The translations under genes and the position numbers were made by a program. From Martinezella multihospitum (GTDB taxonomy: Bacteria > Pseudomonadota > Alphaproteobacteria > Rhizobiales > Rhizobiaceae), in contig NZ_FMAG01000012.1 of the NCBI RefSeq assembly GCF_900094585.1, positions 1 to 64,000 of the forward strand: a stretch of 64,000 nucleotides of DNA, read 5' to 3'. Positions 10,355 through 19,706 of the stretch are shown here, piece after piece. The stretch's first letter is position 1, and every line of letters begins with the position of its first letter. The notes beneath the pieces are model-generated. The model was not told the DNA's origin and ran no database searches. It was given only the letters and a program-made list of their open reading frames with translations.

Positions 10355-11116
10355 TCAGATGTCGTAGCTGAGCCCGGAATTCAGTGTTGAGATGAATTGC
10401 TTCGTCCGCTCCTGCGAAGGATTGGAGAAGACATTGCGCGAGGAGCCGGTCTCGACGATGTTGCCCGCTTCCAGAAACACGACATTGTTGGCAATCTTCG
10501 AGGCAAGCCGCAGGTCGTGGGTTGCCATGACCATGGTCGTGCCTTCATTGGCGAGCTTGCCCAGCACATCGACCACTTCGGCCGCCAGTTCCGGATCGAG
10601 CGCCGAGGTCGGTTCGTCGCAGAGCAGCACGCGCGGCGAGGGGGCGAGCGCGCGGGCAATCGCCACGCGCTGCTGCTGGCCGCCCGAAAGCGTCGAGGGC
10701 CAGGCATCGATCTTGTGGGCCATGCCGACCTTAGTCAAAAGCTCGACGGCGCGGGCGCGGGCCTTCTCGGCCGGCCAGCGCAACACGGTCGTCAGGCCTT
10801 CCATGACGTTCTGGATTGCGGTCTGATGCGGAAAGAGCTGGAAATTCTGGAAGACCATGCCGGTCTGGCGGCGGATCTTCTGGATCTCCTGCCATGCGGG
10901 CTTTTTGCCCGGCTGGAAAGTAGCCGTCTCGTCGCCGATGCGGATCGTGCCGGCAGTCGGGATTTCCAGGAGATTGATGCAGCGAAGCAGCGTGCTCTTG
11001 CCGCCGCCGGAGGGCCCCACGAGTGCCGTCACCGTGCCTTCGGGGATCATCAGGCTGATGTCCTTGAGGATGACGTTGTCGCCGAAGCGCTTTTCGATAT
11101 GCGAAAGCTCGATCAT
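10355..11116 (-). CDS. Polar amino acid ABC transporter ATPase
   Basis: Import ATPase of 253 aa. Walker A GPSGGGKST (about 33-41), LSGGQQQR signature, Walker B VLLCDEPTSALD. It is a typical GlnQ/HisP/TcyC-type subunit that powers the adjacent permease. ATG at 11116 (MIELSHIEKRFG) overlaps the permease stop by 4 bases (ATGA), so the two are translationally coupled. The frame stays open far upstream, but that part is a shadow of the permease. Confidence 0.9.
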   Translation of the reverse strand: MIELSHIEKRFGDNVILKDISLMIPEGTVTALVGPSGGGKSTLLRCINLLEIPTAGTIRIGDETATFQPGKKPAWQEIQKIRRQTGMVFQNFQLFPHQTAIQNVMEGLTTVLRWPAEKARARAVELLTKVGMAHKIDAWPSTLSGGQQQRVAIARALAPSPRVLLCDEPTSALDPELAAEVVDVLGKLANEGTTMVMATHDLRLASKIANNVVFLEAGNIVETGSSRNVFSNPSQERTKQFISTLNSGLSYDI

Positions 11117-11793
11117 GCCTGTGCCTCCAGCGTGCCGCCGGAACGGGCGAAGCGGCGTTCGAGGTAGCCCTGTAGCGTCGACAGGAAGGTGCTGAGCACG
11201 AGATAGATGATGGCGGCCTCGATATAAAGGATCAGCGGCTCGTAGGTCGTTGCCACGATGCGCTGCGCGGCCTGAAACAGCTCCGGCACGGTAATGGCGG
11301 CGGCGAGCGACGTATCCTTGACCAGCGAGATGAAGGTGTTCGACAGCGGCGGCACGGCAACGCGCGCTGCCTGCGGCAGGATGGTGCGGCTCATGGCCTG
11401 GCGCCAGTTCATGCCGATCGAATAGGCCGCTTCCCACTGACCTTTCGGCACGGAGGAGATGACGGCGCGGATGATTTCGGACGTATAGGCGCCGACGCTG
11501 AGCGTAAAGCCGATGACGGCGGCCGGAAAGGCGTCGAGCAGGATGCCGAGGCTCGGCAGGCCGTAGAAGATGACGAAGAGCTGTACGAGCAGCGGCGTGC
11601 CGCGGATCACCCAGACATAGAAGCGGGCGATCGCCACCAGCGGCGCCGGGCCGAACAGTCTGACGACGGCAGTAAGCAAACCGAGCAGCAGACCGAGGAC
11701 GAAGGTAATCAAGGTGAGCGGGATGGTGAAGACGAGCCCTGCCCAAAGCAGCGTGCCCAATGACTCCCACATCAGTTGCAACCAATGCTCCAC
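11113..11793 (-). CDS. Polar amino acid ABC transporter permease
   Basis: HisM/TcyB-type permease (226 aa) with about five membrane helices. It carries the family's cytoplasmic EAA loop around WEAAYSIGMNWRQAMSRTILPQA (only its core is given here), which contacts the ATPase. It lies between the binding protein and the ATPase gene in one minus-strand operon. Cystine or another polar amino acid is the likely substrate by overall resemblance; not certain. Confidence 0.88.
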   Translation of the reverse strand: MEHWLQLMWESLGTLLWAGLVFTIPLTLITFVLGLLLGLLTAVVRLFGPAPLVAIARFYVWVIRGTPLLVQLFVIFYGLPSLGILLDAFPAAVIGFTLSVGAYTSEIIRAVISSVPKGQWEAAYSIGMNWRQAMSRTILPQAARVAVPPLSNTFISLVKDTSLAAAITVPELFQAAQRIVATTYEPLILYIEAAIIYLVLSTFLSTLQGYLERRFARSGGTLEAQA

Positions 11794-11815
11794 GGAGAAG
11801 CCTTTCGATAAGAGA

Positions 11816-11843
11816 ATGCGTCCGGAGGTGACCCCGGACGCAT
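11816..11843 (-). other. Inter-cistronic stem-loop
   Basis: Perfect 10-bp inverted repeat ATGCGTCCGG with an 8-base loop between the binding-protein gene and the permease gene. There is no T-run on the coding strand. Such hairpins commonly stabilise the upstream binding-protein mRNA so that it is made in excess over the membrane subunits. Confidence 0.6.
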
Positions 11844-11878
11844 CTTTTTCACAGTTTTATGTCGCTGCCTATGCCCTC

Positions 11879-12652
11879 TTACTTCGAAACATCCTGTCCG
11901 AAGTATTTCTTGGAGATCTTGTCATAGGTGCCGTCAGCCTTGATGTCGGCCAGCGCCTTATTGATCGCATCAAGCAGTTCCGGCTCTCCCTTGCGGATGA
12001 TGACGGCGGAGAAATCGGCGTTGGACTGCTGTGCGACGATCTTCACCGGAGCGTCGGGCTTGTGCTTCTTGAAATCGAGGAAGGAGAGGCTGTCGTTGAT
12101 GGTCGCATCGGCACGGCCGGTCAGGACCAGCTGGATCGACTGGTCGAAGCCATCGGTGCCGACGAGCTCGGCGCCGGCCTCGGTTGCGAGCTTGCCGAAG
12201 TTGCTGGTCAGCGACTGCGCGGACTTCTTGCCCTTGAGATCGGCGAAATCCTTGATGTCGGTGTTGCTGTCCTTGACGATCAGCACGGCCTTGGAGGCGA
12301 TATAGGGCTCGGAGAAGTCATACTTCTTCTTGCGAGCTTCGGTGACGCCGACTTCGTTGATGACGGCGTCGTAGCGGTTGGCATCAAGGCCGGCGATCAG
12401 GCCGTCCCACTTGCCTTCCAGGAACTGCGCCTTGACGCCAAGCTTGCCGGCGATCGCTTCGGCGATCTCGACGTCGAAGCCGGTCAGCTTGCCGCTCTCG
12501 TCATGAAAGGTGAAGGGCGCATAGGTCCCTTCCGTGCCGACCTTGAATACGCCGGCCGACTGGATCGCCTTGAGGTTTTCGCCGGCATGGGCGGGGAGCA
12601 GGAATGCAGCCTGCACGAGGGCGGCGGCGGCAACAGTCTTCAACCAGTTCAT
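11879..12652 (-). CDS. Polar amino acid ABC transporter substrate-binding protein
   Basis: Periplasmic SBP_bac_3 family protein (257 aa from the ATG at 12652). Signal peptide MNWLKTVAAAALVQAAFL with cleavage near AHA-GE. Mature part starts LKAIQSAGVFKVGTEGTYAPF, then LTGFDVEIAEAIA, typical of FliY/TcyA-like cystine or polar amino acid binders. The ATG at 12652 follows GGAAGAG at good spacing; an in-frame ATG at 12682 would add 10 basic residues and has weaker support. First gene of the three-gene transporter operon. Confidence 0.88.
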   Translation of the reverse strand: MNWLKTVAAAALVQAAFLLPAHAGENLKAIQSAGVFKVGTEGTYAPFTFHDESGKLTGFDVEIAEAIAGKLGVKAQFLEGKWDGLIAGLDANRYDAVINEVGVTEARKKKYDFSEPYIASKAVLIVKDSNTDIKDFADLKGKKSAQSLTSNFGKLATEAGAELVGTDGFDQSIQLVLTGRADATINDSLSFLDFKKHKPDAPVKIVAQQSNADFSAVIIRKGEPELLDAINKALADIKADGTYDKISKKYFGQDVSK

Positions 12653-13079
12653 CGTTCTCTTCCGTTTCTGGAGCGGTTTCATTCAATGTCGCATACATCG
12701 CAGAAAAATTGCATCGCGAAAGCGTAGAAAACTGCGAGATAAATGGGCAATTGCGAATATTTTTCTCAAAGAACAGCGGATCGAGCCGTCAGGAGAGACG
12801 AGGCTTCCGTCTCCGTCGATAATTGCTGACCAATGTGGCAGCGCAGCATAGTGACAATTCTCGATGTTGCCCTACTTCTCCCAACGTTGCTCCATTTCTC
12901 TCAATGTTGCCTATTGCAGCATTTGGTTGTGTCTTTGGTGCGGCATTATTCATGCAGGGCATGCGCGCTATCAAGGTCTCCTATCGGTTTGCCGGGAGAC
13001 GCGGGCGGCAATCAAAATGCGTTTCTATTAGGAATTGCAGTGCAGGAATTGATCTGACACAGCCCGAAGAGGTGACGAA
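12653..13079. other. AT-richer intergenic region, divergent promoters
   Basis: About 427 bases between divergent genes. It carries a 20-bp tandem repeat (separate entry) and no convincing gene. Open frames here show no coding character or ribosome sites. Confidence 0.5.
12864..12917. repeat. Three-copy 20-bp direct repeat, operator-like
   Basis: Units A(T/C)GTTGC(C/T)C(T/C)A(C/T)TTCTC(C/T)CA start at 12864 and 12884, and a partial third copy ATGTTGCCTATTGC starts at 12904. The exact 20-base spacing puts every copy on the same face of the helix, as in an array of regulator sites. It lies upstream of both the amino acid transporter operon and the esterase/acyltransferase operon. Confidence 0.55.
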
Positions 13080-14156
13080 TTGTCCATCATAGCGCGCTGG
13101 CGGCCTTGGCCGGTTCGTGAGCTTCACGTCGTGGCTGCGTCACTTCTTCTGAGCGTGTCTGTATTCATACCAACCTTTCCAACCTTTGCGGCGGATACGA
13201 TCGAGCGGCCATCGAAATGGATCGGCCGTGTTGCAGCCAGCGATGCAGCTTTTGGCTGGCCCGGCAGCGGCTTTGCGCTGCGTTTCGAAGGCACCTCGCT
13301 CTCGGTTACCCTCGTCGATACCGGACAAAACAGCCTGGAGATCGAATTGGACGGTGTTCCCCAGCGCCTTGATCTGCAGGCGGGGCAGCACCGATACCAG
13401 CTTGCCGATGGCTTGCAGCGAGGCGCCCATAGCGTTCGCGCGACGCGCCGCACCGAAGGATGGGTTGGCGATACCACATTCGTTTCCGCCGAAACAGACG
13501 GGTCGTTCCTCCCAGCAGAGGCATCGACCGAAGAGATGGTGGCAATAGGAGACTCCATCACTGCAGGCTACGGCGTCGAGGGTGTCGGTCCCGGATGCAA
13601 ATTCAGCCCCGGAACTGAAAATCAATATCTGACATATGCCGCTGTCGCAGCGCGTAGCCTCGGGATGGAGCTTACGACGCTCGCGGTTTCGGGCATCGGC
13701 CTTTCGCGTGCTCGCGAGGGCACGAAAACCATGCTTGACGTCATCGACAATGGGACGTTGTTGAGAAGCGGTGCGCCCGGCCTTCCCGACGAGCGCGTTT
13801 CCGCCGTCGTCATCAATCTGGGGACGAACGACTTTTCGGACGGCAAGAATCCCGGCGATTTCGGCGGGGAATACGCCAAGCTTCTCTCCAGGCTCAGATA
13901 TCAGTTTCCAAAAGCGTATCTCTACGCCGCGCTCGGGCCGATGATGCCTCAGAAGGATTTCGATACGGCCGAGAAAGCAATCAAGGCCGCCGTCCAGACG
14001 AGCGTCGCGAAAGGCGAAAGCCGCCTTCGATATCTGAATTTGCGCGTCAAACCGAAGGATTTTGGATGCAACTGGCATCCAAGCCGCAGCACCCAGGCGG
14101 CAATGGCGGATGTGTTGGAACAAGCAATCAAAGCGGATCGGGGCCGTCATGGTTAA
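13080..14156 (+). CDS. Secreted SGNH esterase, carbohydrate esterase 2-like
   Basis: 358 aa with a signal peptide (hydrophobic 17-37, cleavage near TFAADT), an N-terminal beta-sandwich (about 45-145) and a C-terminal SGNH hydrolase domain. Catalytic blocks seen: GDSITAG with nucleophile S159, GTND (248-251), and the terminal WHPS with H333. The two-domain build is that of CE2 acetyl esterases that deacetylate polysaccharides in the periplasm or outside. TTG start at 13080 with GAAGAGGTG directly upstream. The stop overlaps the start of an acyltransferase gene, so acetyl removal and acetyl addition are coupled at translation. Confidence 0.8.
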   Translation: MSIIARWRPWPVRELHVVAASLLLSVSVFIPTFPTFAADTIERPSKWIGRVAASDAAFGWPGSGFALRFEGTSLSVTLVDTGQNSLEIELDGVPQRLDLQAGQHRYQLADGLQRGAHSVRATRRTEGWVGDTTFVSAETDGSFLPAEASTEEMVAIGDSITAGYGVEGVGPGCKFSPGTENQYLTYAAVAARSLGMELTTLAVSGIGLSRAREGTKTMLDVIDNGTLLRSGAPGLPDERVSAVVINLGTNDFSDGKNPGDFGGEYAKLLSRLRYQFPKAYLYAALGPMMPQKDFDTAEKAIKAAVQTSVAKGESRLRYLNLRVKPKDFGCNWHPSRSTQAAMADVLEQAIKADRGRHG

Positions 14157-15222
14157 CGAGCAGGTGCTTTCCATTCGGCGGCCAAACTCGAAACAATTGG
14201 ACTCTCTCCAGTTTCTCCGGTTTGTGGCCGCCTTCTCTGTCGTTCTCTTTCATTTCGGACGCACTCTTGTGCTCGAGTACCATGTCGATCGCAATTATTT
14301 CGACATGGGCGCCGCCGGCGTCGACATTTTCTTCGTTCTGAGCGGCTTCATCATCAGCTACTCCTCCGATCCGGGACGCGGGCTTGTCTATTTCGCACGC
14401 AAGCGCGTTGCGAGAATAGTTCCGCTCTACTGGTTGCTGACGCTGGTGATCGTCTTGATCGCGCTCGTGAAGCCCAACCTGCTCAATTCGACTGTGGTGA
14501 CCGTGGACACGGTCATCAAATCTCTTCTTTTCATCCCTTATCAGAAAAGCGGAGGCGCCGTACAACCGATCCTTTTCCTGGGCTGGACGCTTTGTTACGA
14601 GGTGTTTTTCTACGTAATCTACGGTGCCTGCCTGATCTTTGGCGCCAGGGCAACCTGGTTTGCCTCCGCAGCCATCCTCTTCCTGATCGCGCTGCATGCG
14701 ATTTGGCCCGCGGGATCCGTCGAATGGCGTTTCTATACAAATCCGATACTGATCGAATTCGTTCTCGGCATGATGCTTCACAAGGCGTATTCGGCTTATA
14801 GCGCCATCAGGAGCGGGTCGAATGTCGCCGCCTTTGTGCTCGTTCTCCTGGCATGCGGGGCCTACTTCCTTATTGTGACACTTGCCGGTCCCAGCCTCTT
14901 CGCCTCGAGCCTGTTTGCGATCCTTTTCGTCTTGGGCTTCCTGCTCATGCGGCTGCCGTCCGGGAAACTATGGGCCATTCCGGTTCTGCTGGGAGACGCG
15001 TCCTACTCGCTCTACCTCGTTCACCCCTACACGTTTCAGCTTCCGGTCAAATTGCTGGGCAAGCACCTCTCCCTGCCCGTTGTGACCGGAATATTGACGC
15101 TGGTCACGCTTTGCACGATCGGGATCTCGGTGGCGCTTTTCAAATTCTTCGAACGGCCGATGCAGGCTTTTCTGATGCGGCGGCCACGACCCGTCGAACG
15201 GACCGCCGCTGTCGCGGAATGA
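14149..15222 (+). CDS. Membrane O-acyltransferase (acyltransferase 3 family)
   Basis: Integral membrane protein of 357 aa with about 10 helices. The N-terminus LDSLQFLRFVAAFSVVLFHF is the family's first helix with the conserved R and H. Members such as OafA and ExoH transfer acetyl or succinyl groups to LPS, exopolysaccharide or Nod factors. ATG at 14149 overlaps the esterase stop by 8 bases. The acceptor glycan is unknown. Confidence 0.85.
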   Translation: MVNEQVLSIRRPNSKQLDSLQFLRFVAAFSVVLFHFGRTLVLEYHVDRNYFDMGAAGVDIFFVLSGFIISYSSDPGRGLVYFARKRVARIVPLYWLLTLVIVLIALVKPNLLNSTVVTVDTVIKSLLFIPYQKSGGAVQPILFLGWTLCYEVFFYVIYGACLIFGARATWFASAAILFLIALHAIWPAGSVEWRFYTNPILIEFVLGMMLHKAYSAYSAIRSGSNVAAFVLVLLACGAYFLIVTLAGPSLFASSLFAILFVLGFLLMRLPSGKLWAIPVLLGDASYSLYLVHPYTFQLPVKLLGKHLSLPVVTGILTLVTLCTIGISVALFKFFERPMQAFLMRRPRPVERTAAVAE

Positions 15223-15304
15223 AATCCAACATCTTGTTGCGGGTTGGGAGTTTCGCTCGCCTGGCGGTTTGCGCTTGTGCCTGCGGAAAACGCATTGATC
15301 CGGT

Positions 15305-15823
15305 TCAAGTCGCCGCCGTGCGCCGCTTTTCCCATTCTTCGACTATGAGTGCCACCAATGTGTCGAGCGGCCGGGTGGTGTCGATTTCCAGGTCGTATCG
15401 GCAGTAGTTGTGCGTCTTCAGATGGTAACGGGCTTCGCCGATATAGCGGTTGCCACGTTCTCTCTCGCGACGTTCAACCTCTTCGATCGGTGCATGCACA
15501 CCGACCCAGAACACGTCGAGATTCGCCAGCAAACTTTCGAGGTGGTCGGCCCAGCTCTGTTCCTCGACGATATGCTCCACAATCAGATCGTTGCCGGCAT
15601 TGGCGAAGGCAGCGATGGAGCGATGAAATCCATCGAAGAATCTGCTGCGCTCACCCGGTGACCCCGCGGCGGCGTTACGTTTCAACGCCCGAAAACCTGC
15701 ATCTGCCAATTGATCCGAGGCATAGTAGCAAAACTCCGGCAGCACTTCTCTCAGTGCTTTCGCCAAGGTCGATTTGCCTGCGCTGGATGTGCCATTCAGG
15801 AAGATAATGCGGCCAGGGATCAT
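15305..15823 (-). CDS. Chloramphenicol phosphotransferase-like P-loop kinase
   Basis: Protein of 172 aa starting MIPGRIIFLNGTSSAGKST. The P-loop GTSSAGKS sits at residues 10-17, SDQLAD follows, and later comes the VGVHAPIEEVERRERERGNR region typical of CPT-family (PF07931-type) kinases. These phosphorylate small hydroxyl compounds; chloramphenicol itself need not be the substrate. I used the ATG at 15823; the frame is open to 15898 but the extra residues are unlike the family. It converges on the acyltransferase. Confidence 0.75.
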   Translation of the reverse strand: MIPGRIIFLNGTSSAGKSTLAKALREVLPEFCYYASDQLADAGFRALKRNAAAGSPGERSRFFDGFHRSIAAFANAGNDLIVEHIVEEQSWADHLESLLANLDVFWVGVHAPIEEVERRERERGNRYIGEARYHLKTHNYCRYDLEIDTTRPLDTLVALIVEEWEKRRTAAT

Positions 15824-15975
15824 GCGGTATCCGATTCCAATCACTCTTCGAGGGCTGCAACGTTCACCATGCCGATGCCTTGTCTGATGTCGTGGCAAAA
15901 GAGATCGAATCGCAACCTATATGTGTGTCTGTACAGAATATAGGCTTTTATGATTGTAACAGTGGTCGGCGGTCA

Positions 15976-16848
15976 TCAAGCCGCGGCCGTTCGCCGCTTC
16001 ATCCGCTCGCTGATAATGATGATGAAGCCGGCGCTGAGGATCAGGATGGCACCGATGAAGGTGTTGGCGCCGGGGATATCGCCCCAGATCAGGTAACCGA
16101 GCAGGAAGGCCCAGACCAGCGAGGTATATTCGAACGGCGCGAGCACCGAGACGGGTGCCTGGCGCATGCCTTCGAAGAGAGCGAGCTGGCCGGCGCCGGC
16201 GATGATGCCGGTCAAGCCGAGCAGGACAATCTGAAACGGCGTCGGCGTCTGCCAGTGGATGATCGCCATGCCCGCGGTCAGGATGATGAACATGATGTTG
16301 GAGACGGCCATCTGGATATGGCTTTTCTCGTGCAGTGCGGTCTTGCGCAAAAGCACCATGCCGCATGCCCAGAGGACGGCTGCCTGCAGCGCCAGATAGA
16401 CCGGCCAGGAGATCGACAGGCCGACGGGATTGGAGGCAATCACCACGCCGCAGAAGCCGACACCGACCGCCATCCAGCGGGCGATGGTGACCTTTTCGCG
16501 CAGCACGATGGTCGCCAGAATCGTGCCGACGATTGGCGCTGCGTAATAGAGTGTCGTCACCTCGGCGAGCTGCAGATAGGAGGCGGCCGAATAATAGGAA
16601 ATCCAGGCGATGAGGATGATGATGCTGCGCACGATCATCGGCTTGATGATCGGCGAGCGCGCCACCTTATGGACGAGCGCCGGACCTTCGAAAACGAAGC
16701 AGCCGGCAAGAATGGTGCAGCTTCGGATGAACAGGACTTGCCAGACGGGGATGGAAGCGACGAGCAGCTTCACCGCCGAATCATGCGCAGTGAACAGCAT
16801 GTAGGCAAACACCGTAAGCAGGATGCCATAGCCGATGGAGTTTTTCAC
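15976..16848 (-). CDS. EamA/DMT-family exporter
   Basis: 290 aa, about 10 membrane helices arranged as two EamA repeats. The end of the second repeat reads APFEYTSLVWAFLLGYLIWGD. Members export amino acids, nucleosides or other metabolites; substrate not readable. Single gene, divergent from the MFS gene at 17104 with about 255 bases between them. Confidence 0.8.
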   Translation of the reverse strand: MKNSIGYGILLTVFAYMLFTAHDSAVKLLVASIPVWQVLFIRSCTILAGCFVFEGPALVHKVARSPIIKPMIVRSIIILIAWISYYSAASYLQLAEVTTLYYAAPIVGTILATIVLREKVTIARWMAVGVGFCGVVIASNPVGLSISWPVYLALQAAVLWACGMVLLRKTALHEKSHIQMAVSNIMFIILTAGMAIIHWQTPTPFQIVLLGLTGIIAGAGQLALFEGMRQAPVSVLAPFEYTSLVWAFLLGYLIWGDIPGANTFIGAILILSAGFIIIISERMKRRTAAA

Positions 16849-17103
16849 GGGGATGCACCAGAGGATGACCCGACTTGGGGCCGGCTGAAGAATCTTTCAG
16901 GCCTCAACCGATAGGAGCCTACTTTTTCGGCGTCAATAGGACATTTTGCCGATGGCGTGCGCATATGAATGATTTATTCGGGGTTGTGGCGTCTTTGCCT
17001 CCGCTTTAACAGACGGAGACGAAATGTGACCGTTTCGGCTTTTTCGATCGTTGAGATTTCAATCGATTTAAATAGACTGCGGCGCAAATTTGGAGGAATT
17101 TTC

Positions 17104-18303
17104 ATGGACAACGGGATGAGAATGGAGGGCTTGAAGGAGCGCAGGAGCCCGTTTTTCACCAAATCGCGTGCTGCGGTGTCGCTGATGTTTCTCATGAACG
17201 GCTTCATGGTCGGCTGCTGGGCACCGAAAATTCCCGAATTCGCCGAGCGGCTGCAACTGTCCAAATTCGAGCTCGGCCTGATGATCCTCGTCTTCGGTGT
17301 TGGCTCCCTCGTCATGATGCCGCTCGCCGGCGCGCAGATCGCTGTGCGCGGCTCGCGCGTTGTCGTGCAGGCCTTTGCGGTGCTGCTGCTGCCTATGATC
17401 CTGGCGCTGACGCTGGCGCCGAATGTCTGGACGGCGGCGATCGCGCTCTTTCTCTTCGGCGGTTTCATCGGCGCCATGGATGTGGCGATGAACGCCAATG
17501 CCGTCTCGGTCGAAAAATCCATGCGTCGGGCGATCATGTCCTCCTGCCATGCCTTCTGGAGCCTGGGCGGCCTGTTGGGTTCGGCGATCGGCGGGCTACT
17601 GATCTCGCGCTGGGGCATTCTAGGCCATGCCGAAGCCTCGACCGCCATCGCCATTGTTTTCTTGGTATTTGCCTGGCCGATGGTCCTAAGCGATCAGCCG
17701 CATCATGATGAGGCCAAGCCGAAGGCAAAGCTGCCGATGATTCCACTTCCCTGGCTGCTCGGCATGGTCGCGCTGTTCTGTATGGTGCCGGAGGGCGCGG
17801 TGCTCGACTGGAGCGCGCTCTATCTCAGCCAGGAAAAGGGCGCGTCGGTGGCGCTGTCGGGCTTCGGCTTTGCCGCTTTCTCGGCCACCATGGCGACCAT
17901 GCGTTTTGCCGGCGATTTCGTGCGCGACTGGCTCGGCGCCATCAAGACGCTACGGGTCTGCACGGTCTTTGCCATCGTCGGCATGCTGACGGCAGCGCTC
18001 GCGCCGAATGCCGAGATCGCCATTCTCGGCTTTGCGCTCTGCGGCATCGGCATTTCCAACATGGTGCCGATCGCGTTTTCGGCGGCCGGCAACATTCCGG
18101 GGCTGCAGCCCGGCATCGCCATTTCGGTCGTCACGACGCTCGGTTATTCCGGCATGCTGGTCGCCCCGTCGGCGATCGGCTTTGCCGCCGAGCATGTCGG
18201 CTTCTCGCCGGTGCTGATGGCGCTGCCGGTGATGCTGTTGGTCGTGCTGGCGCTGTCGTCGCTGGCGCGCTACGCTGACGGCATTGGAGATGCCAAGCAT
18301 TAA
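17104..18303 (+). CDS. MFS transporter, YbjJ-like
   Basis: Major facilitator of 399 aa with about 12 helices. It resembles the YbjJ / fucose-permease-like branch (GFMVGCWAPKIPEFAERLQLS at the N-terminus). ATG at 17104 has GGAGGA at about 17092, which decides the start; the frame is open to 16969 without a ribosome site. Substrate unknown. Confidence 0.78.
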   Translation: MDNGMRMEGLKERRSPFFTKSRAAVSLMFLMNGFMVGCWAPKIPEFAERLQLSKFELGLMILVFGVGSLVMMPLAGAQIAVRGSRVVVQAFAVLLLPMILALTLAPNVWTAAIALFLFGGFIGAMDVAMNANAVSVEKSMRRAIMSSCHAFWSLGGLLGSAIGGLLISRWGILGHAEASTAIAIVFLVFAWPMVLSDQPHHDEAKPKAKLPMIPLPWLLGMVALFCMVPEGAVLDWSALYLSQEKGASVALSGFGFAAFSATMATMRFAGDFVRDWLGAIKTLRVCTVFAIVGMLTAALAPNAEIAILGFALCGIGISNMVPIAFSAAGNIPGLQPGIAISVVTTLGYSGMLVAPSAIGFAAEHVGFSPVLMALPVMLLVVLALSSLARYADGIGDAKH

Positions 18304-18430
18304 TTTCGTCGTTTTTGCCCGGTAACGGCTAAAGCCCGACCGATCAAAAGAGATCGCCGCAGCGGTTGACAACGGCCGCTTCGTGATCCACCTGAAAGGC
18401 ACCCGTTTCAAAGGCCTGCGAGAGCTTTCC

Positions 18431-19684
18431 ATGTCGTCCGCCACCGATTTCGACCCGAAACCGCGCCGCTCCTCCGTTGCCGTCGATGTCGGCGGCGTGA
18501 TCGTCGGCGGCGGTGCCCCCGTCGTCGTGCAGTCCATGACCAATACCGACACGGCCGATGTCGATTCGACCGTCGCCCAGGTCGCTGCCCTCTACAAAGC
18601 CGGCTCCGAGCTCGTTCGCATCACCGTCGATCGCGATGAAAGCGCTGCCGCCGTGCCGAAGATCCGCGAGCGGCTGCTGCGTCTCGGCATGGACGTGCCG
18701 CTGATCGGCGATTTCCATTATATCGGCCACAAGCTGCTCGCCGATCATCCGGCCTGCGCCGAGGCGCTGGCGAAATACCGCATCAATCCCGGCAATGTCG
18801 GCTTCAAGGACAAGAAGGACAAGCAGTTCGCCGAGATCATCGAGATGGCGATCCGCTACGACAAGCCGGTGCGCATCGGCGTCAACTGGGGTTCGCTCGA
18901 TCAGGATTTGCTGACCGCGCTGATGGACAAGAATGCGGCCGAAGGTTCGCCGCTGTCGGCCCGGCAGGTGACGCGTGAGACGATCGTGCAGTCGGCGCTG
19001 ATCTCGGCCGATCTTGCCGAGGAAATCGGCCTGCCGCGCAACCGCATCATCCTGTCGGCCAAGGTCAGCCAGGTGCAGGATCTGATAGCCGTCTACTCCA
19101 TGCTGTCGGAGCGCTCCGACCATGCGCTTCACCTTGGTCTCACTGAGGCCGGCATGGGCTCGAAGGGCATCGTCGCCTCTTCCGCCGCCATGGGCTATGT
19201 GCTGCAGCACGGTATCGGCGACACGATCCGCGTTTCCTTGACCCCGGAGCCGAATGGCGACCGCACCCGCGAGGTGCAGGTGGCGCAGGAATTGCTGCAG
19301 GTCATGGGCTTCCGTCAGTTCATCCCTGTCGTCGCGGCTTGTCCCGGCTGCGGCCGTACGACGTCGACGGTCTTCCAGGAACTCGCGCAGAACATCCAGA
19401 ACGACATCCGCAAGAACATGCCGGTCTGGCGCGAGAAGTATCCTGGTGTCGAGGCACTGAACGTTGCCGTCATGGGCTGCATCGTCAACGGTCCGGGCGA
19501 AAGCAAGCATGCCGATATCGGCATTTCGCTGCCCGGCACCGGCGAAACGCCGGCCGCACCTGTCTTCATCGATGGCCAGAAGGCGATGACGCTGCGCGGC
19601 CCGAACATCGCCTCCGACTTCGAGGCGCTGGTGACCGACTACATCGAGAAGCGGTTCGGCCAGAAGAACGTCGCGGCGGAGTGA
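18431..19684 (+). CDS. ispG: 4-hydroxy-3-methylbut-2-enyl diphosphate synthase
   Basis: IspG/GcpE (417 aa) of the non-mevalonate isoprenoid pathway: turns MEcPP into HMBPP by reductive ring opening. TIM-barrel (about 1-290) then [4Fe-4S] domain. Cluster ligands are visible as C304 and C307 (CPGCG), C350 (GCIVNG) and E357 (NGPGE). Length is normal for the shorter bacterial form. ATG at 18431 follows GAGAGC; the frame is open to 18383 upstream. Converges on the LysE gene. Confidence 0.96.
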   Translation: MSSATDFDPKPRRSSVAVDVGGVIVGGGAPVVVQSMTNTDTADVDSTVAQVAALYKAGSELVRITVDRDESAAAVPKIRERLLRLGMDVPLIGDFHYIGHKLLADHPACAEALAKYRINPGNVGFKDKKDKQFAEIIEMAIRYDKPVRIGVNWGSLDQDLLTALMDKNAAEGSPLSARQVTRETIVQSALISADLAEEIGLPRNRIILSAKVSQVQDLIAVYSMLSERSDHALHLGLTEAGMGSKGIVASSAAMGYVLQHGIGDTIRVSLTPEPNGDRTREVQVAQELLQVMGFRQFIPVVAACPGCGRTTSTVFQELAQNIQNDIRKNMPVWREKYPGVEALNVAVMGCIVNGPGESKHADIGISLPGTGETPAAPVFIDGQKAMTLRGPNIASDFEALVTDYIEKRFGQKNVAAE

Positions 19685-19706
19685 CCCGCCGCCAGGGAGA
19701 CCGGGG

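Noticed and set aside
10355-11785. Possible permease-ATPase fusion of 476 aa
   Set aside because: The upstream part is read out of the permease frame and has no membrane helices. The real ATPase starts at 11116.
11816-11851. Terminator reading on the plus strand
   Set aside because: The hairpin is followed by T on the plus strand, but no plus-strand gene ends there. Treated as an inter-cistronic hairpin of the minus-strand operon.
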